DNA of 64,000 bases from Ashinkailepas kermadecensis (taxonomy: Eukaryota; Arthropoda; Thecostraca; Neolepadidae). The stretch is from positions 222,501 through 286,500 of the forward strand of contig JAOTOM010004625.1 of the NCBI GenBank assembly GCA_034440615.1, given 5' to 3'. Below the pieces are notes generated by a model, which was not told where the DNA came from, did no database searches, and was given only the letters and a program-made list of their open reading frames with translations. Positions 58,625 to 64,000 of the stretch are shown here, in pieces (position 1 is the first letter of the stretch; every line of letters begins with the position of its first letter). The position numbers were made by a program, and so were the translations under genes.

Positions 58625-60736
58625 CTGCGGCCACAACAGCGACACTCGACATCTGCACGCCAATACTGTCGATGGCAAGTGCACGCCTACCAAGCGCTCG
58701 CATGCGAGGTTGGATTATTTGGACTTACGGACGCGTAGATAAAAGACTCATTCCAGGTAATTTGGGATTAAAACTATAATTTCGCTCCAACCAATTTTGC
58801 ATACCGAGGAAGCACAAACGCTTTGGCAGAAACATACGTGAAGAAACACGTGCAGAAGCTTACAAACTGATTAAGCGGGCCATGGTAACATTCACACAAA
58901 GGGCTTGAAGCCAACACTCATGGGATGGGATCGTGGGATTTGCATGTTGGTATCTTGAAGAATGTAGTTTCACATTTCGAAGAATTATTTTTTAACATCA
59001 GAAAGTGCTACAGAACGTGAATTTTGAGTTCGTAATTTTGATTTACAATTCAGAAATAATTGGATAAAAGCATCACATTGATCAAAATATATCTAGGAAG
59101 ATGAGAATGAGAGGTAGCCTTAGTTTTCTTCCCAATCTCCAACGTAATATCACTGAAATGAAGCCCTGATCGAACAACCAATTGTTGAACATTTATATCA
59201 AACAACAGAAAGCTTGCACTATTTCATTGCTAAACAGCACCATTCACCTTCCAGAAATTGAGAAGACAGCTTTCCAGAGAGTGTAATGTTCTAAATGGGA
59301 GACATCGAGAAGGATTGTTTGTTTAACCCTGCTCATGTCGTGGCATGAATTCGAATTGCGTACACGGCAGCGGTTACGGAAGACTCGCAATGTACATGAT
59401 ACCTGGGGACAGATGGTTGGTTATTGGTTTTACGACACGTCGACCGTTGAGTCATATAGCGTCGCCAATCTCTCACGCCGATTGGTCGCGGGCGAAGAGT
59501 AGCAACAGGTGAGACTCGAACCCACAATCTTTCGATTGTGAGACGAGCATCTTACCCCTAGACCATTCGTCCCGTGGGAAACTTACTTTCCAGGTTGGGA
59601 GTCTGAGTGCATACATACATGCAGAGTACATTTTCATGGAATATTATTTTTTTATGCATGAAATCTGTTTACCGGTAACCGACGGGAAAAGCCTATGTAG
59701 GTAGTCAATATCTCATATGCATACGCAATATGCATTGTCGTTTTTGGTCAAATCAAATGTCAAAGCATATGACCAAAGAAGTGAACAATAGATGGCACCG
59801 CCTGGCAGCCAATCGTGATAATCAGCACAGCTTCGTCTCTCATAACTCACAGGAGCAATGTATTGTGTTTGTGGCATTACACAACGTGTTCAAAGTTGCT
59901 AATTGTTATGACGTCATATAAAAATACCTTGCATCGATTGGCTGAGACATATTTCAGAACAGAAAACACCAACGCAGCCAATTCTGATCCGTGAACTCCG
60001 CGTCTCCAGCTGACGCCTCTTAAAACTGTCAATTTGTCCACTATAGGGTGGCTCGAAAGCAGGTTTCTGGAGACGCCTCAGCCGGATTCGTAGCGCCCGG
60101 AGGCCACTTTATTCAGTGCGCAGGCGTGCGGTCTTGCAAGCGGTGTTGACGCGTTGTTGTCGGCATTTCCGGTGGTTGCGGTTGAGTGTGGTGTGTTTGG
60201 ATGTTGTTTGGGTGCTTGATAGTACGAAAAGTGGCTGGTTTAATTAGTAACCGTAAGCAGAATGACATGTTCTTTGGTGGATGTTGTCTTGTGTTTGTTT
60301 TTAGTGATATTTGTGTTCCCTTTGCATGTTTGTATCGGAGTACATGTGAAACCCATCCCATCCAGTATCAACCCGGAGTGCAAAAATGTTTTCAGATATA
60401 AAATATCTGAAGAAGTGCGTTAATTACCACCCAGACTGAGGGTGCCACTGAAATGCATTCAATTCCATGTGTTAATGGGCACGACAACTAAGGATGGTTG
60501 CAGTTGTATTCGGCAAGCTTGCGTTCGCAATTGGAAGCCGTGTGACCTGATGTACCGTGGTCACTGATTGCGCACACAGGTTCTGCTTGATATTTAAATA
60601 AGCAATGGAAAGTATGTTCGGTTCTGCTCGTTTTGCCACAATACTACAATAGCGCAAGTGGAAGTAAAAACCAAAGCTTTGTCACGACAGTGACTACAAG
60701 CACAAGTTGACGCGCACATCGCCGCGTGGCACGTAC
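58625..60736. other. RPA70 last intron
   Basis: 2.1-kb intron holding a SINE (59,415-59,575); the remainder shows no other feature. Confidence 0.8.
59415..59575 (-). mobile_element. tRNA-derived SINE, second copy
   Basis: About 95% alike by eye to the copy at 17,096-17,255: GGGACGAATGGTCTAGGGGT head, B box GGTTCGAGTC, central GATTGGCGACGCTA and AACCAATAACCAACC tail. No clear target duplication. Confidence 0.85.
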
Positions 60737-62166
60737 CTGGAAACAGGTGACCCAATGGTTGCCGGTCATGTCGGCCACGTTCATGCTCATGAGCACGCGC
60801 CAGCGGAACTCCTGGAACTCCTGATTGCACTTCTCGCAGCGGTACATGCCGTTCTGCTGATCCAGCACCTTCTTCTTGCAGTCGTCGCTGGGGCAGCTCT
60901 GGTACAGGCAGTTCTCGCTGCGCACCTGCAGCACCGTGGCACACACGCTGTAGTAGGCTGCGTCGCCGCCGGCGCCGATGTTCTCCAGCTTCGCCTCCTC
61001 GAATGTCTTGAAGTTGGCCATGGTCTTGCTGTCGCGCTTCGAGATGGACATAGACTCGAGGTTGCAGCCGACGTTCTCGAACCAGCCCTTCAGCTTGAAG
61101 GCGGCGTCGATGTCGGGGTTCAGCTGCAGCCTGCTGGAACCGACGGAGCCCAGGCTGCAGCCGTTGAAGTCGGACAGCTTGGCGCCCTTGATGGCCACCA
61201 CCGGGTTGGTGGAGCCGTCGAACGACTCGGCCGTCGAGCCCCACAGCGTCAGCGTCACCTCCGTGTTGGACTCGTCGACCAGCTTCACGTCCCGCTTGGT
61301 CAGCTCCTTGTTCAGCTTGCGCGACATGATGCGGTCCAGGTCGCCGGCCTGCTTGCACACACCGATCACGTCCACCAGGCCAGTCTTCTCCATTGTCTGC
61401 AGGTCGGAGATTGACACGAAGTTGAACTGGATGCCCGGGATGCTGGCGTTGTCCGCGCACAGCTCCAGCTGAGAGTCGTAGTTGAGAGTCAGCTCGAAAT
61501 CGTGCGTGATGGAGCCGCAGTACTGCTTGTTCGCCGGCTTGAGCGTGGCGCGGCACAGGTAGTACACCTTGTTCACCTCCAGCATGTCGTAGTACTTGTC
61601 GCACTGCTCCTTGAACGCCGTGCAGCGGATCTCGCCGCTCTCGTCGAGCAGCTCGAACGAGAACAGCTTGCCCTCGCCGCGCGCGTTGCTCCACGTGCGC
61701 ACGTCGCCCTTGTTGGTGACGCGGGCGCAGATGGTCCACTTGTTGGAGTAGGGCGTCAGGTGCGCGATCGGCACGATGTTCTGCGTGTTGACGGTCGCGG
61801 GCGCCGACGGCACGACGCCGCGCGCCGCCGCAGACCGCGGCATGCCGCCGTTGGCCGAGGCGGGGACGGAGGCGGGGGTGGGGGCGGGCGCCGCCGCCGG
61901 CGGCGGCGCGGTGCCCGACGTGTACGGCACCGGTTCGCCGATCTTCTTGGCCTGTGCGCCCGGCACGAGCACAGTCAGGTCGAGCAGGATGAACACCTTC
62001 CTGGCGCCGCCCTGCACCGTGTTGGCCACGTAACGGTTCAGCCGGATGACCGTGTTGGGCGACAGCTGACTGTCGTGGATCATGTGCGTCAGCTGGGTGC
62101 CCAGCATGGCCAGACTGTTCATGTGCCGGCCGTCGGAGATGAGAAGCCGATACCGGTCGGTGTCGC
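60737..62166 (-). CDS. RPA1: RPA70 large exon (RPA70N end, DBD-A, DBD-B, DBD-C zinc ribbon)
   Basis: 1,430 nt, 476 codons after two bases completing a split codon. Replication protein A binds single-stranded DNA in replication, repair and recombination in the nucleus. Order: remainder of the RPA70N protein-binding fold (DTDRYRLLISDG, AQAKKIGEPVPY), a Pro/Ala linker, DBD-A (IAHLTPYSNKWTICARVTNK, GKLFSFELLDESGEIRC), DBD-B (DVIGVCKQAGDLDRI, VTLTLWGSTAESFD, VVAIKGAKLSDFNG), then DBD-C with a four-Cys zinc ribbon (CPSDDC, CEKC) and MNVADMTGNHWVTCFQ. Acceptor TGTGTGCAG|GC, donor CAG|GTACGT. With the last exon the total is 570 residues; adding ~45 missing N-terminal residues gives the usual ~616. 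The upstream exon was not found before 64,000. Confidence 0.97.
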
Positions 62167-62234
62167 CTGCACACACACACCGGTCAACATCACTCCCGTC
62201 TGTGCCTGTTGTGTGCACACACGCCTGTGCACAC

Positions 62235-62278
62235 ATCACGCCTGCTGTGTGCACTGTAATGCACACAGCAGGCGTGAT
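62235..62278. repeat. Perfect 19-bp inverted repeat in RPA70 intron
   Basis: Arms ATCACGCCTGCTGTGTGCA and its exact complement, 6-base loop CTGTAA, 69 bp from the RPA70 exon acceptor. Surrounded by GTGTGCACAC-rich DNA. Confidence 0.9.
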
Positions 62279-62346
62279 TGATCGATGCAGGGCAAAACCA
62301 GACAGAAAAGGCGTTATTACCGAATGCATCAACTGGGCGGCGTCGG

Positions 62347-62530
62347 GGAGGGGGTAGCTCAGTCAGTATGGAGTTGGACTCTTGATTGTAAGATCGCGGG
62401 TTCGAATCCAACAACCAGCGGGATTACCGAGTCCACCCCCGACCAACCGGCGTGAAGGGCTGGCGACGCTATGTGACCCAGTAGTCGGATGCTTTGTAAA
62501 AGAACCTAAGTACCACCACCACCACCACTG
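62347..62530 (+). mobile_element. tRNA-Lys-derived SINE
   Basis: Head GGGGGTAGCTCAGTCAGTAT, anticodon-loop-like CTCTTGA (CTT), B box GGTTCGAATCC, then a central domain CCGACCAACCGGCGTGAAGG..CTGGCGACGCTATGTGACCC and an (ACC)n tail. The central domain resembles that of the 17-kb and 59-kb SINEs although the tRNA heads differ. Confidence 0.85.
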
Positions 62531-62539
62531 AGCGCCATC

Positions 62540-64000
62540 AAAAACTTTCTTCCCCGTCAGAAGTGACTACGATGATATCGAGCAGCAGCTGCAAAGCATT
62601 ATCGCAGGACAATCCTCCCACACGGTGGTATTGGCTGTGGACCAGAACTCGGGCGTCGCCCCCAGGAGCTAGAGAAGTGTGGCTTAAAACAAGTAGTCAC
62701 CAGTCCAACTCGGAGCGCAGCAATCAGTCTGCTCCTGACGTTGCATTGCCATCTGCATGCCTCTGTCTTGTGATGTTGTGGACTGTGATTATGTTAGTCA
62801 CCACAAACCACGTCATTTCGACGTGCAAGTTCCCTGTCTGACGTTGCTAACAATTGAAGCGGTGTCATCAGGCGCAACTCAATATGTGAACAATACAAAT
62901 CGGTTTCACCCCAATAAAGCATTTTAGATGCTCACGGCTCGAAACGAGCATAAATCGCCAACCAATTACTGGTGCATGTTACATGTGAAACCCTGGAACT
63001 GATGACTCAGCAAGCAAAAGGGGTGCCATGCACAGTGATGACACCTCAGCCTACATTGAGCTGAACACCCAAAATGAAAGGCATGATCAGGACAGGCTCT
63101 ACGAACGATATATTACGATGTGTTAACAACTCTCCTCAATCTGTGCCACACTGAAAGATCCAGCTCGACACCGCATCAAAGTGATGGGCCCAACACAGGT
63201 CGGCAATTTTTTCTGGAGATCAGTTGACTACCTACTTTACATTAGTGGTTCTGTGATGCAAGACAAAACAGGGACCAATTTAAGAAACTCTGACCAAAAG
63301 CACATCTGTCCATGGCTGTTGTTTGTGAACACAGGTACACTGAACATGGTGTTGGTGAGCCTAGTAATTACCAAATGAGTTGTGTTCTTCTCTCAACAAG
63401 TACTCAACAAATGTATTATATTCAGTCATTCAGGACCACACCTGAATGACTGACAAAATTAATTTAGAGATTGTACAGACTATTGTGATAGGTGTGAAAT
63501 CCCATGTAATCCTAGGATCAGCCCTTTTCTACAAGGTGTTTTACAGAAGTATGTCACGTTCTGATTTAGGACTTAAAAATGTATGTCAAATTATTACACC
63601 AAAAGCACCACTGTAAGGAAGTGTGCCCTTTCCCAAAATATAGATACTGGATCTGCCCCTGCTAAGAGCAATCTTGTGGGCATATCTCAATATCTGTTTG
63701 AAATTAAACACACCTGTTTTAACAGGTGCAGGTACACATGCAGTATTCTGAACAGCTGCTCAGTTCTGAGAACATACAGAAAATTGCCTGTGTTGTTTGC
63801 CAAATACTATTGTAATCTAATAAAGTGTTTAATACTTTTGAGTCCAATAACACATGACTGCACACAATCACAAGGCTTTACTGTAGCTAGTTTTGTTTTT
63901 GTTTGTTTATTGGGTGATTCACAACATACTTTATATACATTCACAGCTAATGGCATGCCCACACTGTTTCACCCACAGGCCACGCCACATGCAATGTCCC
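62540..64000. other. Upstream RPA70 intron or flank
   Basis: I looked here on the minus strand for the RPA70 first exon (residues 1-45, ending in phase 1) and did not find it. A MITE-like end (GGATCTGCCCCTG) occurs near 63,649-63,661. Confidence 0.4.

Noticed and set aside
60594..62180. Second long minus frame over RPA70 (528 codons)
   Set aside because: Wrong frame of the same exon; Arg/Ala/Gly-rich composition typical of GC-rich shadows.
61502..62281. Plus-strand 259-codon frame opposite RPA70
   Set aside because: Antisense shadow of the GC-rich RPA70 exon; no recognisable protein and no codon evidence.
62350..62415. Functional tRNA-Lys gene
   Set aside because: The acceptor stem does not pair, and a SINE central domain and (ACC)n tail follow, so it is a SINE head.

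Overview
The window is animal nuclear DNA, almost certainly from an arthropod. Exons are GC-rich, introns are long and repeat-packed, and splice sites are ordinary GT-AG. The two recognisable genes are arthropod-like at protein level. A crustacean fits the heavy load of simple and tandem repeats, but the species cannot be fixed from sequence alone.

Two protein-coding genes are supported, both on the minus strand. (1) The 5' half of a thioester-containing protein gene (TEP/CD109/alpha-2-macroglobulin family, secreted innate-immune factors) runs from a signal-peptide exon at 32,034 down to 1,578 and leaves the window on the left. I could place 15 constitutive exons plus four alternative exons (15A-15D), all with GT-AG junctions and consistent reading phase. 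The spliced product in the window is 729-764 residues, about half of a usual TEP; the thioester (GCGEQ) half lies outside. The four alternatives encode the protease bait region. All start in the same phase, all end at a GG|GTA donor in the same phase, and each ends in a related (E/D/Q)TW(L/I) motif. (2) RPA1/RPA70, the large subunit of replication protein A, has two exons here (62,166-60,737 and 58,624-58,340). Together they give 570 residues; the first ~45 residues lie upstream, probably beyond 64,000.

Layout from left to right: 1-1,577 downstream TEP intron; 1,578-32,034 TEP exons 16 to 1, with intron 1 (21,030-31,960) holding a 46-bp satellite, a dead jockey-like retrotransposon, a 770-bp (TC)n(TA)n microsatellite and a 22/44-bp array; 32,035-45,280 intergenic DNA with MITEs, a 30-bp array, a CRE-rich array and an RT fragment; 45,281-53,106 a giant foldback element whose inverted arms are arrays of ~428-bp monomers; 53,125-53,296 a small MITE; 53,398-56,680 a CR1-like LINE; 57,060-57,470 a gag-like zinc-knuckle relic; 58,340-62,166 RPA70; 62,167-64,000 intron or flank with a tRNA-Lys-derived SINE.

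The most unusual signals are: (a) the tandem bait-exon cluster, which lets one TEP gene present at least four protease-bait sequences; (b) at least seven TEP exon junctions that are the seed of a minisatellite whose units carry copies of the splice site, two of them (exon 9 donor and exon 12 acceptor) with unit lengths divisible by three and open frames, so that moving the splice site would add 21- or 11-residue blocks in frame; (c) the foldback element, dense in AGGTCA nuclear-receptor half-sites. No RNA gene, CRISPR array or prokaryotic feature was seen.
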